A stretch of 64,000 bases of DNA from Lonepinella sp051851555 (GCF_051851555.1 NZ_JBPDVH010000006.1:62001-126000), one strand, 5' to 3'; numbered from the stretch's first letter, positions 33,278 to 42,726 are shown. Numbers and translations are program-made. The notes: generated by a model from the letters alone, not told the origin.

Positions 33278-33685
33278 TTAAACCTTTAACCATTCTGCCA
33301 CTAATTTATCCGTAATTTCTTCATGCGACCACATACTGGTGATTTCAGGCATGGGGAATTTACTGTGATTGTAGCCGACTAATCGGGTGTAATCAAAACT
33401 TGCGTGGGGATAACCATTCACGAGCAAAAAGGCTTGATTACCATCTTCCGACCAACAAATTTGAAATTGGCGAGCCTCGTGCCGTCCCTCAATGCTGTCC
33501 ACGCCATATACATATAAACTATCTACAATCGGCTGCTCTTTGTTGGTTAAATCCATGGCATAAAAATAACCGGTTTCACCGTCATCTTCAAACATTACCA
33601 CCAAATGATCATGCACCGTGGAATGGGCTCCAAAATGTTTTTTCTGACCGATAAGGTGTTTATCTTCTAATACTAAATGTAACAT
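33278..33685 (-). CDS. Hypothetical protein, possible DUF2251-type
   Basis: The 135-residue product begins MLHLVLEDKHLIGQKKHFGA. It has no signal peptide, membrane segment or catalytic motif that I recognise. Charged and aromatic residues are evenly spread, as in a small cytoplasmic protein. It may belong to the DUF2251 group, but I am not sure. A longer frame opens at 33742, but it would run through the terminator stem at 33717-33750, so the ATG at 33685 is preferred. It lies downstream of eno on the same strand. Confidence 0.7.
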   Translation of the reverse strand: MLHLVLEDKHLIGQKKHFGAHSTVHDHLVVMFEDDGETGYFYAMDLTNKEQPIVDSLYVYGVDSIEGRHEARQFQICWSEDGNQAFLLVNGYPHASFDYTRLVGYNHSKFPMPEITSMWSHEEITDKLVAEWLKV

Positions 33686-33716
33686 GGTTTTATTCTCAAA
33701 AACGTTGTAAAAAAAT

Positions 33717-33750
33717 ACCGCACTTTTTCTCTTTAGAGCCAAAGTGCGGT
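33717..33750 (-). terminator. Inverted uptake-signal pair, terminator of eno
   Basis: ACCGCACTTT (33717-33726) and AAAGTGCGGT (33741-33750) form a 10-bp stem; read on the minus strand the hairpin ends in ATTTTTTT. It follows the eno stop by about 40 bp. Confidence 0.78.
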
Positions 33751-33788
33751 ACCAATTTTAAGATTTTTTTAATCTAATTCAACTCAGA

Positions 33789-35090
33789 TTACGCTTGACC
33801 TTTCACCGCTTTTAAGCCTAAGAACGGAGCTTTGTCGCCTAATGCTTCTTCAATACGGATTAATTGGTTGTATTTCGCAATACGGTCAGAACGGCTCATT
33901 GAACCGGTTTTAATTTGACCTGCTGCGGTACCCACTGCTAAATCTGCAATCGTTGCATCTTCAGTTTCGCCTGAACGGTGAGAGATAACTGCGGTGTAAC
34001 CTGCATCTTTCGCCATTTTAATCGCAGCCAACGTTTCAGTTAAAGAACCGATTTGGTTGAATTTGATTAAGATTGAGTTTGCGATACCTTTTTCGATACC
34101 TTCTTTCAAGATTTTGGTGTTAGTTACGAATAAGTCATCACCCACTAATTGAACACGGTCGCCCAATACTTTAGTTTGGTAGGCAAAACCTTCCCAGTCT
34201 GATTCATCTTGACCATCTTCGATAGACACGATTGGGTATTCTTTGGTTAAGTTTTCAAGATAGTGTGTAAATTCTTGAGAAGTGAAAGTTTTACCCTCAC
34301 CTTTCATTTCGTATAAACCATTGTCTTTGTTGTAGAACTCAGAAGACGCACAGTCCATAGCTAAAGTCACATCTTTACCTAACACATAACCGGCTTTTTC
34401 AACGGCTTCTTTGATACAAGCCAATGCAGCAGCGTTAGATTCTAAGTTAGGTGCAAAACCGCCCTCATCACCCACTGCGGTGCTTAAACCTTTAGATTTC
34501 AATACTTTCGCAAGGTTGTGGAACACTTCGGCACCGATACGTAATGCTTCACGTAAGGTTTTTGCACCCACTGGTTGAATCATAAATTCTTGAATATCCA
34601 CGTTGTTGTCAGCGTGTTCACCACCATTGATGATGTTCATCATTGGTAATGGCATAGAGTATTGACCTGGTGTGCCGTTTAATTCAGCAATGTGAGCGTA
34701 AAGTGGTAAACCTTTCGCTGCAGCAGCAGCTTTTGCGTTAGCTAAAGATACCGCTAAAATAGCGTTTGCACCGAATTTTGATTTGTTTTCTGTGCCATCT
34801 AAATCGATCATGATTTGGTCGATTTCAGCTTGGTTTAACGCATCTTTACCAACAACCGCTTTGGCGATTTCGTTGTTTACTGCAGAAACGGCTTTTAATA
34901 CACCTTTACCTAAGAAACGTGCTTTATCACCATCACGTAATTCTAATGCTTCACGAGAACCTGTTGATGCACCAGATGGTGCAGCTGCTAAACCAACATA
35001 ACCGCCCTCTAAATGCACTTCTGCTTCAACGGTTGGGTTACCACGTGAGTCAATGATTTCACGGCCGATGACTTTAACGATTTTTGCCAT
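33789..35090 (-). CDS. eno: Enolase
   Basis: The 433-residue enzyme interconverts 2-phosphoglycerate and phosphoenolpyruvate in glycolysis. It starts AKIVKVIGREIIDSRGNPTV and contains GDEGGFAPNL and SIEDGQDESDWEG (metal ligands), the catalytic lysine region ILIKFNQIGSLTET and SHRSGETEDATIADLAVG. Length equals E. coli (432). It is downstream of pyrG on the same strand (129-bp gap), the usual gammaproteobacterial order. Confidence 0.98.
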   Translation of the reverse strand: MAKIVKVIGREIIDSRGNPTVEAEVHLEGGYVGLAAAPSGASTGSREALELRDGDKARFLGKGVLKAVSAVNNEIAKAVVGKDALNQAEIDQIMIDLDGTENKSKFGANAILAVSLANAKAAAAAKGLPLYAHIAELNGTPGQYSMPLPMMNIINGGEHADNNVDIQEFMIQPVGAKTLREALRIGAEVFHNLAKVLKSKGLSTAVGDEGGFAPNLESNAAALACIKEAVEKAGYVLGKDVTLAMDCASSEFYNKDNGLYEMKGEGKTFTSQEFTHYLENLTKEYPIVSIEDGQDESDWEGFAYQTKVLGDRVQLVGDDLFVTNTKILKEGIEKGIANSILIKFNQIGSLTETLAAIKMAKDAGYTAVISHRSGETEDATIADLAVGTAAGQIKTGSMSRSDRIAKYNQLIRIEEALGDKAPFLGLKAVKGQA

Positions 35091-35219
35091 TTTTTGTTTT
35101 CCTTCTATTTAAGTTAATCTAAAATTCGTGTTTTAAAACTATCCCGATATGGTATAGATCTTTGTGCCTTTTGTCTTGTAAAAAATCACCATATTTTGAT
35201 CTAACATCGGGTTTTGCCC

Positions 35220-36848
35220 TTATTTGCCCTGATTTTCTTTCGCTGCTTTGACAAATCCAGCAAATAATGGATGTCCGTCCCTTGGTGTTGACGTAAATTC
35301 AGGGTGGAATTGACAAGCCACAAACCAAGGGTGATTTGGTACTTCAATAATTTCCACTAATTTTTTATCCGCACTTAAGCCAGTGACTTTTAAGCCGGCT
35401 GCCTCAATTTGTGGCAACAAGGTATTGTTCACTTCATAACGGTGACGGTGACGTTCTTCAATGGTTTCTTTGCCATACAGTTCACGTGCTTTCGAGCCAT
35501 CCACCAAATGACATTGTTGAGCCCCTAAACGCATGGTGCCACCTAAATCGGATTTATCGGTGCGAGTTTCCACTTGGCCTGTGGCATCTTGCCATTCGGT
35601 GATTAAACCGACCACAGGTTGTGGGCAGGCTTTATCAAATTCAGACGAGTTTGCTTGCGTTAACCCTGCCACATGACGAGCATATTCAATCAAGGCCACT
35701 TGCATACCTAAGCAAATGCCTAAGTAAGGAATATTATTTTCTCGAGCATATTGTGCGGTGAGAATTTTGCCCTCAACCCCACGATAACCAAACCCACCTG
35801 GCACTAAAATACCGTCCACGCCTTTTAAAATCTCAACGCCTTTGGTTTCCACATCTTGCGAGTCGATATATTTAATATGCACTGTTAAGCGATTGGTTAA
35901 GCCGGCATGTTTTAAGGCCTCGTTCACTGATTTATAGGCATCAGGCAATTCGACATATTTGCCGACCATACCGATAGTCACTTCGCCGGTTGGGTTGGCT
36001 TGACGATATAACACTTGCTCCCATTCGGAAAGATCCGCCGGTTTGCAATCTAAATGGAAACGTTGGCACACAAAATTATCTAGCCCTTGTGATTGCAATA
36101 AGGCAGGAATTTGATAGATAGAATCCACATCTTTTAGGGAAATCACCGCTTTTTCTGGCACATTACAGAACAAGGCAATTTTCGCTCGCTCATTACTTGG
36201 TACCATGCGGTCTGAACGGCAAATTAACACATCAGGTTGAATCCCGATAGACAATAATTCTTTCACCGAATGTTGGGTCGGTTTGGTTTTCACTTCGCCG
36301 GCGGTTGGAATGTAAGGTACCAAGGTTAAGTGCATAAACATGGTGCGTTCACGCCCCACTTGTGCTGCAAGCTGACGTAAAGATTCCAAAAATGGCAGAG
36401 ATTCAATATCCCCCACGGTGCCGCCCACTTCAATAATGGCCACATCATGACCTGCCGCACCGTCAATCACACGTGCTTTGATTTCATTAGTAATATGCGG
36501 AATCACTTGAATTGTCGCACCTAAATAATCACCACGACGCTCTTTGCGTAATACTTCGGAATAAATTTTACCGGTGGTGAAATTGTTGCGTTTGGTCATT
36601 TTGGTACGAATAAAACGTTCGTAGTGACCTAAATCTAAATCGGTTTCCGCACCGTCTTGGGTCACAAACACTTCGCCGTGTTGGGTTGGCGACATGGTAC
36701 CAGGGTCAACATTAATATAAGGATCAAGTTTCATAATGGTGACATTTAAGCCACGAGCTTCTAAAAGGGCCGCTAAGGACGCTGCTGCAATGCCTTTACC
36801 TAACGATGAAACCACACCGCCTGTTACGAAAATATAATTGGTTGTCAT
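35220..36848 (-). CDS. pyrG: CTP synthase
   Basis: The 542-residue enzyme makes CTP from UTP, ATP and glutamine. The N-terminal synthetase domain starts NYIFVTGGVVSSLGKGIAAA with the P-loop; the C-terminal glutaminase has the nucleophile cysteine in YLGICLGMQVA and the His/Glu pair in FHPEFTSTP. E. coli PyrG is 545 residues. It is first of the pyrG-eno pair; an uptake signal lies in its upstream region near 36921. Confidence 0.98.
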   Translation of the reverse strand: MTTNYIFVTGGVVSSLGKGIAAASLAALLEARGLNVTIMKLDPYINVDPGTMSPTQHGEVFVTQDGAETDLDLGHYERFIRTKMTKRNNFTTGKIYSEVLRKERRGDYLGATIQVIPHITNEIKARVIDGAAGHDVAIIEVGGTVGDIESLPFLESLRQLAAQVGRERTMFMHLTLVPYIPTAGEVKTKPTQHSVKELLSIGIQPDVLICRSDRMVPSNERAKIALFCNVPEKAVISLKDVDSIYQIPALLQSQGLDNFVCQRFHLDCKPADLSEWEQVLYRQANPTGEVTIGMVGKYVELPDAYKSVNEALKHAGLTNRLTVHIKYIDSQDVETKGVEILKGVDGILVPGGFGYRGVEGKILTAQYARENNIPYLGICLGMQVALIEYARHVAGLTQANSSEFDKACPQPVVGLITEWQDATGQVETRTDKSDLGGTMRLGAQQCHLVDGSKARELYGKETIEERHRHRYEVNNTLLPQIEAAGLKVTGLSADKKLVEIIEVPNHPWFVACQFHPEFTSTPRDGHPLFAGFVKAAKENQGK

Positions 36849-37026
36849 AAGTGAGATCTTGTTTTGATAGTGAAAAATAAATGCGATACGCTGTATCAGG
36901 ACGGAAAAACATTGTACAAGAAAGTGCGGTGTAATTCAATTCAAGATCGTGAAATAATCATAGAACTTTTGATTAAATTAAACGTCTTAGTTAAATCCAT
37001 AATTTAACTTTTGAGTCAATCTTACA

Positions 37027-37488
37027 ATGAAAAAATACGGTTATCTGATTTTACCCCTTTTACTGGCAGCTTGCAGCAGTGCCACATCCACAACAAATCA
37101 ACACCAGCCAGCACAAGAGCGAGCTAGAGCCATCATGCTACAAGGCGTAGAACTCTACAAACAGCAATCTTACACCCAAGCCATGCCCTTATTACAACAA
37201 GCGACAGAACAGGGCGATATGAAAGCCTCTCGCTATATCGGCTTGATGTATCTTAATGGCGAAGGTGTCACCAAATCGCCAAGTAAAGCCTTTGCTGCCT
37301 TTACCACAGCAGCCAATCGTGGTGATATTACTTCCCAATATTGGCTCGGTTATCTGTATGAAAATGGTATTGGCGTTGAAAAAAACCTCACTACCGCCAT
37401 ACAGTGGTATGAAAAATCCGCCGCTCGTGGCGATCATGTTTCGCAACCGGCAATGGATGCGTTAAAACGTTTAAATTTAACCAAATAG
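37027..37488 (+). CDS. Sel1-repeat lipoprotein
   Basis: The 153-residue protein has a lipoprotein signal peptide with lipobox LLAAC (lipidated Cys16), then two to three Sel1-like repeats (about 75-145: ASRYIGLMYLNGEGVTKSPS, SQYWLGYLYENGIGVEKNLT). It should be anchored to a membrane on the periplasmic side; residue 17 is serine, which favours the outer membrane. Sel1 repeats usually bind other proteins. It is followed after 8 bp by the secreted esterase, so they are co-transcribed. Function not known. Confidence 0.82.
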   Translation: MKKYGYLILPLLLAACSSATSTTNQHQPAQERARAIMLQGVELYKQQSYTQAMPLLQQATEQGDMKASRYIGLMYLNGEGVTKSPSKAFAAFTTAANRGDITSQYWLGYLYENGIGVEKNLTTAIQWYEKSAARGDHVSQPAMDALKRLNLTK

Positions 37489-37496
37489 GAAAGCAA

Positions 37497-38720
37497 ATGA
37501 AAAAATTAATCTTAACTGGCCTTACTTGTGCCATGGCAAGCACCGCTTATGCCCAAATTGAAAGCGTAACAGCCGTCACAACACCCAATGGTTTAGGTCA
37601 ACGAGTCACCCAAGCCGTGGTGAATTATCCAGAAAACACCTGTTTAACTGCGGTGCAAAAAACGGATTTTTCTGTTGAAAATCGAACCATTACTGACGTA
37701 ACTTTACATGATGCAAAATGTGTCAATCAGCTTGTATTAGCACTGGATCCACAAGATGCAGATGCGGCCACGACGGAAAAATTAGGCAATGATCGCTCCG
37801 CCCCTTACACCGAACGTCACATCAGCTTAACCGTGAAACAAGTCAATTCATTAACCAGTCAATCTGGTCAAGTAAAACCGAGCGAATTAACCAGTAGCAA
37901 GGTGATTAATCAAGTGGTGGACGATTTCCAACAAGCGGAATTTAAAGATGAAAGCGGTGTGGTGGTGAAATATAATTTATTTGTACCAAAAAATTATGAC
38001 CCGAAAAAAGCCTATCCGTTGGTGATGTTTATTCATGATGCTGGTTCCACCAACAGCAATGTGAAACATACTTTATTACAAGGCAATGGTGCCACGTCTT
38101 TTGCTCGTCCAGAATGGCAAGCAAAACATGAAGCCTTTGTCTTAGCACCGCAGTTTGATCATGCCATTGTGAATGATAAATCAGAAGATCCTGCCGATCT
38201 TGAACCAACGATTAATTTAATTAAATCCTTGGTAAAACAATACAATATCGACCCAAACCGCCTTTACACCACAGGGCAATCTGGTGGTGCCATGATGTCT
38301 ATTGCCATGAACATCAAACACCCTGATTTCTTTGCAGCGAGTTATATTGTGGCAGGGCAGTGGGAACCGAGTGTTACCGCACCTATGGCGAAAAATAATA
38401 TTTTTGTGTTAGTGTCAGAAAATGATGCCAAAGCCTTTCCAACGGAAAATGAAATCATGAAAGTGTTGGCAGAAAATGGGGCAACGGTGAAAGAAAGCCA
38501 CGGTTGGAATGCACAAGCATCCGTGACGGAATTAAATGAAAAAGTAAATGCGTTGCTTGCCCAAGGTGGCAATATTCATTACGCCAGTTTCACTGGTGGC
38601 ACTTTGCCAATGGAGCAAAACTCACAAAGCAAAGGGGCAGCCCACATGGGAACGTGGCAAGTGGCGTATAATTTAGACGCCATTAAGGAGTGGTTGTTTA
38701 GTCAGCGTAAGGCAAAATAG
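37497..38720 (+). CDS. Secreted alpha/beta-hydrolase (esterase)
   Basis: The 407-residue protein starts with a cleavable signal peptide (MKKLILTGLTCAMASTAYAQ, cut likely after AYA). An N-terminal domain (about 25-155) has no family I recognise. The hydrolase domain follows with YNLFVPKNYDPKKAYPLVMF and the nucleophile elbow GQSGGAMMS. This resembles the polyhydroxybutyrate-depolymerase/feruloyl-esterase-like group. A periplasmic or secreted location is likely. It is co-transcribed with the Sel1 lipoprotein. Substrate unknown. Confidence 0.8.
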   Translation: MKKLILTGLTCAMASTAYAQIESVTAVTTPNGLGQRVTQAVVNYPENTCLTAVQKTDFSVENRTITDVTLHDAKCVNQLVLALDPQDADAATTEKLGNDRSAPYTERHISLTVKQVNSLTSQSGQVKPSELTSSKVINQVVDDFQQAEFKDESGVVVKYNLFVPKNYDPKKAYPLVMFIHDAGSTNSNVKHTLLQGNGATSFARPEWQAKHEAFVLAPQFDHAIVNDKSEDPADLEPTINLIKSLVKQYNIDPNRLYTTGQSGGAMMSIAMNIKHPDFFAASYIVAGQWEPSVTAPMAKNNIFVLVSENDAKAFPTENEIMKVLAENGATVKESHGWNAQASVTELNEKVNALLAQGGNIHYASFTGGTLPMEQNSQSKGAAHMGTWQVAYNLDAIKEWLFSQRKAK

Positions 38721-38726
38721 GAAAAA

Positions 38727-38755
38727 AGTGCGGTGTTTTTCACCGCACTATTTTT
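38727..38755. terminator. Inverted uptake-signal pair, terminator after the secreted esterase
   Basis: AGTGCGGTG (38727-38735) and CACCGCACT (38741-38749) with a TTTTT loop, followed by ATTTTT. It lies between convergent genes. Confidence 0.82.
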
Positions 38756-38799
38756 GGTAATTAAGAATTTTCGCTTTTTGTAATTCAAAAAAGATAAAG

Positions 38800-39276
38800 T
38801 TAAAAATACTCATTTAAGGTTTGACAAGCCCTGTCATGCCCACTTTGGCAAGCTTTGGTAAACCATTCTTTTGCTTTGCTCTTATTCGGGTTTACGCCAT
38901 AACCATTATAGTACACTGCCCCAAGATTATATTGAGCATCACGCTGCCCTTGATTAGCAGCTTTAATCCATAAATCGACAGCTTTTGCATAATCTTGTTT
39001 TACTCCAAAGCCATTACTATAGAGTACCCCTAATTGGAACTGAGCATATTTCTCACCTTGATTTACCGCTTTGATATACCATTCTTTCGCTTTCACATAG
39101 TCTTGTTTTATTCCGTTTCCTTCTTGGTAAGCCAAACCAACCGCTGTTTGGCAGATCACATTGCCATTTTTGGCACAATCAATAGCATCGGAATAAGGGA
39201 CTGATTCTGCATAACTTAGATGAACAATCCCCATGGCTAGTAGGGCAGGAATGATAAATTTAGACTTGTTTAACAT
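38800..39276 (-). CDS. Secreted Sel1-repeat protein
   Basis: The 158-residue protein has a signal peptide (MLNKSKFIIPALLAMGIVHL, cut likely after SYA) and three to four Sel1 repeats (VGLAYQEGNGIKQDYVKAKE, LGVLYSNGFGVKQDYAKAVD, LGAVYYNGYGVNPNKSKAKE). Four cysteines are present in the mature part, so disulfides in the periplasm are likely. It is convergent with the Sel1 lipoprotein/esterase pair. Function unknown. Confidence 0.8.
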   Translation of the reverse strand: MLNKSKFIIPALLAMGIVHLSYAESVPYSDAIDCAKNGNVICQTAVGLAYQEGNGIKQDYVKAKEWYIKAVNQGEKYAQFQLGVLYSNGFGVKQDYAKAVDLWIKAANQGQRDAQYNLGAVYYNGYGVNPNKSKAKEWFTKACQSGHDRACQTLNEYF

Positions 39277-39389
39277 AAGATTTTCCTTTTTATGATTGAA
39301 TAAAAAATGCTACAATCATTCTTTTTTGCACAATTCAATATAGTTTAATCGGCTCGAATATTGAGCTTTTTCTTGGTGATAAAACAGTT

Positions 39390-40217
39390 TTAATTTAATT
39401 CGTAAGGCAACGCCTGCAATTGCAAACGTACTTCCGAGTTTGGCAAACGAAACACCTGTTCAGGCGTGATGTCATTGCTTAATACCACTTGCAACCATAA
39501 AACGCCGTCAATATTCACCGCATTTAAAATGGTGCCAGTGGCTCGCCAGCCACTTTCCAGTTGCATTTCAATTTCACCACCGATTTCAGGCGTGAAATCC
39601 GTATCGGCTTTAAAGGCAAACATAGCCCGTTTATTAGCCCCCCGATATTTGGCTCGAGCAATGGTTTCTTGACCAATATAACAGCCTTTTTGGAACGAGA
39701 TAGCCTGTTCCAAGGCTTGTAAATTCACCGCTTGCGGAATAAATTCCCCTTGGGTTTTATCAGTGAGCAAGGGATAGCCTTGTTGAATATCGGCGAGTTG
39801 CCATTGGGTAAAATCAGCATTAATTTGCACCGAACTTTCAGGATTAATAAATATTTCCCGGTTGGCAAAGGCGACGCTAATTTGTGCCGAAATGTCGTTA
39901 TCTTCGTTAATCAAGCCGATAATCTCGGCATTTACTATGGTAAAGGTAACTTTAGAAAATACCGCATATTTTTTTAATTGCGCAAGGCCAATTTCCACCA
40001 AAGAATGGTGCATAACAGCATAAAATTGTGTCTCTGCCACCCGAATTAAACGGAACACCGACATGATTTTCCCTTTGGGATCGCAATGTGCGGTGATGGT
40101 GCTATCACCAACGGCTAATTTGCTGATATCACAGGTAAGTTGCCCTTGTAAATATTTTTCTGCGTCTACGCCAGTAATATCCAGCAGACGATAAGGTTCA
40201 AGCGAAATAACAGCCAT
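39390..40217 (-). CDS. ygfZ: tRNA-modifying/Fe-S assembly protein YgfZ
   Basis: The 275-residue folate-binding GcvT-like protein has the signature QKGCYIGQETIARAKYRG, including the conserved cysteine. YgfZ helps make or repair certain iron-sulfur enzymes, such as MiaB. Near the start is EYLQGQLTCDI-like sequence (KYLQGQLTCDISKL), also typical. It lies 9 bp downstream of yicC on the same strand. E. coli YgfZ is 326 residues, so this is a shorter family member. Confidence 0.92.
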   Translation of the reverse strand: MAVISLEPYRLLDITGVDAEKYLQGQLTCDISKLAVGDSTITAHCDPKGKIMSVFRLIRVAETQFYAVMHHSLVEIGLAQLKKYAVFSKVTFTIVNAEIIGLINEDNDISAQISVAFANREIFINPESSVQINADFTQWQLADIQQGYPLLTDKTQGEFIPQAVNLQALEQAISFQKGCYIGQETIARAKYRGANKRAMFAFKADTDFTPEIGGEIEMQLESGWRATGTILNAVNIDGVLWLQVVLSNDITPEQVFRLPNSEVRLQLQALPYELN

Positions 40218-40226
40218 AACGTCCCC

Positions 40227-41090
40227 CTATTCCAAATTCTGAATTTGTTCACGCATTTGCTCAATTAATACTTTGAGTTCCACCGCTGACGCCGTGGTTT
40301 CCGCATTAATAGATTTAGATGCGAGCGTGTTGGATTCACGGTTCAGTTCTTGCATCATAAAATCTAATTTACGCCCGACTGCCCCGCCTTTTTTCAAAAT
40401 AGAATGGGTTTCTTTGATGTGCATTTGCAAGCGATCCAATTCTTCCGCCACATCCACACGCTGTGCCAACAAAATCATTTCTTGTTCTAAACGGGTGGGA
40501 TCGGGTTGAAGTTGGATTTCGTCAAAACGTTGCAATAAGCGATCTCGCTGCCATTGCAAAATCTCCGGCATTTTCGACCGCACTTTATCGGCCTCCACGC
40601 CAATGGCTTGCAAACGTTGCTCAATCACCTCTTTAAGTTTATCGCCCTCACGACCACGCATGGCAATAAAGTCTTGCAATAGTTGATCAAAACCCGTCAA
40701 TAAATCTTGGCTAATCACATCCACATCTTGCTCAGGCGTTTCGACCACACCGGGGTAACGCAACACGTCAGTGAGATTAATCTCGCCCTCACCCGCTTGA
40801 GTTTTAATCCATTTCAAGGATTGAATCACTTGTTCAGCCAGAGCTTGATTTAAGTTTAGGCTGGTGGCCGTTTGTTTTTTGCTATCAATTCGCAAACTAC
40901 ATTCAATTTTGCCTCGGGTGAGATTTTGGCGAAGTTTTTCACGCAAGGTGTTTTCTAAGCCTCGAAATTGTTCAGGCAAACGGAAGAAATTTTCTAAATA
41001 ACGTTGGTTCACTGAGCGGATTTCCCACACAGCGTCGCCCCAGTCTTTTTTGATTTCAATTCGGGCGAAAGCGGTCATGCTGTAAATCAT
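40227..41090 (-). CDS. yicC: YicC-family endoribonuclease
   Basis: The 287-residue protein (E. coli YicC 287) begins MIYSMTAFARIEIKKDWGDA and carries EIRSVNQRYLENFFRLPEQ and a C-terminal GRKLDFMMQELNRESNTLAS, the family signature. YicC-type proteins are endoribonucleases that act in RNA turnover. It is divergent from rph, as in many gammaproteobacteria, and followed by ygfZ. Confidence 0.93.
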   Translation of the reverse strand: MIYSMTAFARIEIKKDWGDAVWEIRSVNQRYLENFFRLPEQFRGLENTLREKLRQNLTRGKIECSLRIDSKKQTATSLNLNQALAEQVIQSLKWIKTQAGEGEINLTDVLRYPGVVETPEQDVDVISQDLLTGFDQLLQDFIAMRGREGDKLKEVIEQRLQAIGVEADKVRSKMPEILQWQRDRLLQRFDEIQLQPDPTRLEQEMILLAQRVDVAEELDRLQMHIKETHSILKKGGAVGRKLDFMMQELNRESNTLASKSINAETTASAVELKVLIEQMREQIQNLE

Positions 41091-41200
41091 ATTTTTATCC
41101 TTTGTGATATCTATTTACCGTTCTTATTCTAACGTTAAATTTCGTTTCTGTCATTTTGCGTGCTAAAATAACCGCACTTTTTTTGAATAAGGAATTTATT

Positions 41201-41917
41201 ATGCGTCCAGACAACCGTGCCAATCACGCCCCACGCCCCATTAAAATGACTCGCCATTACACCAAACACGCCGAAGGATCGGTGCTGGTGGAATTTGGTG
41301 AAACCAAAGTCATTTGTACGGCCAGTGTAGATGAATCCGTCCCTCGTTTTTTAAAAGGACAAGGCCAAGGTTGGGTGACGGCAGAATACGGCATGTTACC
41401 TCGTTCTACTCATAGCCGTATGCAACGTGAGTCTGCCAAAGGCAAGCAAAGTGGTCGCACCATGGAAATTCAGCGTTTAATTGCTCGTTCATTGCGTGCG
41501 GTGATCGATTTAACAGCATTAGGTGAGCGGACGATTACGTTAGATTGTGATGTGATTCAAGCCGACGGGGGCACACGTACCGCCTCGATTACAGGGGCTT
41601 GTGTGGCATTAATTGATGCGGTGAATGGATTGATTGCCAAGGGCGTATTAAAAACCAATCCTATCAAAGGGTTAGTCTCAGCGATTTCCGTTGGCATTGT
41701 GAACGGTGACGCTGTATGTGATTTAGAATATGTGGAAGATTCTAATGCCGAAACGGACATGAATGTGGTGATGATGGAAGATGGGCGAATGATAGAAGTG
41801 CAAGGCACAGCAGAGGGCGAGCCATTTTCCCACGACGAACTGTTGACGTTGTTAGCACTCGCTAAACAGGGTTGTGAACAGATTTTTGTGGCACAAAGAG
41901 CAGCGTTAAATAGATAA
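41201..41917 (+). CDS. rph: Ribonuclease PH
   Basis: From the ATG at 41201 the protein has 238 residues, the same as E. coli; a longer frame from 41156 passes through an uptake signal and is less likely. RNase PH trims the 3' ends of tRNA precursors phosphorolytically. Motifs: GQGQGWVTAEYGMLPRSTHS, GRTMEIQRLIARSLRAVIDL and LDCDVIQADGGTRTASITG. A TAAGGA site precedes the ATG. pyrE follows after a 24-bp inverted repeat. Confidence 0.97.
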   Translation: MRPDNRANHAPRPIKMTRHYTKHAEGSVLVEFGETKVICTASVDESVPRFLKGQGQGWVTAEYGMLPRSTHSRMQRESAKGKQSGRTMEIQRLIARSLRAVIDLTALGERTITLDCDVIQADGGTRTASITGACVALIDAVNGLIAKGVLKTNPIKGLVSAISVGIVNGDAVCDLEYVEDSNAETDMNVVMMEDGRMIEVQGTAEGEPFSHDELLTLLALAKQGCEQIFVAQRAALNR

Positions 41918-41921
41918 TAAC

Positions 41922-41991
41922 TGTAGGGGCGTATTGCATACGCCCTATATATGACGGAGCGTGATTTGGGCGTATGCAATACGCCCCTACA
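41922..41991. repeat. 24-bp perfect inverted repeat between rph and pyrE
   Basis: TGTAGGGGCGTATTGCATAC followed by GCCC (41922-41945) is repeated as an exact inverse at 41968-41991, with 22 bases between. In RNA it would make a very stable hairpin before pyrE. No T run follows it, so it is not a normal terminator. It looks like a small mobile or REP-type palindromic element. Confidence 0.85.
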
Positions 41992-42019
41992 ATATAATTT
42001 CGAATAATGGTAGATCAAA

Positions 42020-42661
42020 ATGCAAGATTACAAACAACAATTTATCCAATTTGCTTTAAGTCGCAATGTGTTACGTTTCGGTGAATTTACCTTAAAATCC
42101 GGCAGAAAAAGCCCATATTTTTTTAATGCAGGTTTATTTAATACCGGAGCCGATCTCGCCAAATTAGGCGAGTTTTACGCCAAAGCCATTGTGGCAAGTG
42201 GCTTAAATTATGATGTGATTTTCGGACCAGCGTACAAAGGCATTCCCATTGGTACAACGGTTTCGGTGGCGTTATTTAATCAATTCGGCTTAGATAAACC
42301 AGTGTGCTTTAACCGTAAAGAGGCTAAAGATCACGGTGAGGGCGGAAATCTAATCGGCTCCCCATTACAAGGCAAAGTGTTGTTGGTAGATGATGTCATT
42401 ACAGCGGGAACCGCCATTCGAGAGGCCATGGATATTATTGCGGCTAACGGGGCAAGTTTAAGTGCGGTGGTGATTGCATTAAACCGTAAGGAAAAAGGCA
42501 AAGGCGAATTGTCGGCGATTCAAGAAGTAGAACGAGATTATCAATGTGATGTGTTGTCGATTGTGGATTTAGATGATTTGATGATGTTTATTGAAAATGA
42601 TCCAGAATATCGCCAGTATTTGCCTGCAATGCGAGCGTATCGTGAACAGTTCGGGGTATAA
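42020..42661 (+). CDS. pyrE: Orotate phosphoribosyltransferase
   Basis: The 213-residue enzyme joins orotate to PRPP in pyrimidine synthesis. It starts MQDYKQQFIQFALSRNVLRF and has the PRPP motif VLLVDDVITAGTAIREAMD and the loop FNRKEAKDHGEGG. Length equals E. coli. It lies downstream of rph; the attenuator seen in the E. coli rph-pyrE gap is not recognisable, its place being taken by the inverted repeat. Confidence 0.97.
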   Translation: MQDYKQQFIQFALSRNVLRFGEFTLKSGRKSPYFFNAGLFNTGADLAKLGEFYAKAIVASGLNYDVIFGPAYKGIPIGTTVSVALFNQFGLDKPVCFNRKEAKDHGEGGNLIGSPLQGKVLLVDDVITAGTAIREAMDIIAANGASLSAVVIALNRKEKGKGELSAIQEVERDYQCDVLSIVDLDDLMMFIENDPEYRQYLPAMRAYREQFGV

Positions 42662-42689
42662 GCTAAAATACACATTTGGGATAAAATGG

Positions 42690-42723
42690 AATGCCTAGAA
42701 AAGCGTTGACTTTTCTAGGCATT
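42690..42723. terminator. Bidirectional terminator between pyrE and the phosphoethanolamine transferase gene
   Basis: AATGCCTAGAAAA (42690-42702) and TTTTCTAGGCATT (42711-42723) make a 13-bp perfect stem with an 8-base loop between convergent genes. Confidence 0.83.
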
Positions 42724-42726
42724 TGT

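Noticed and set aside
33686..33742. Longer start of the small protein downstream of eno
   Set aside because: The extra residues are encoded by the arms of the uptake-signal terminator and look artificial.
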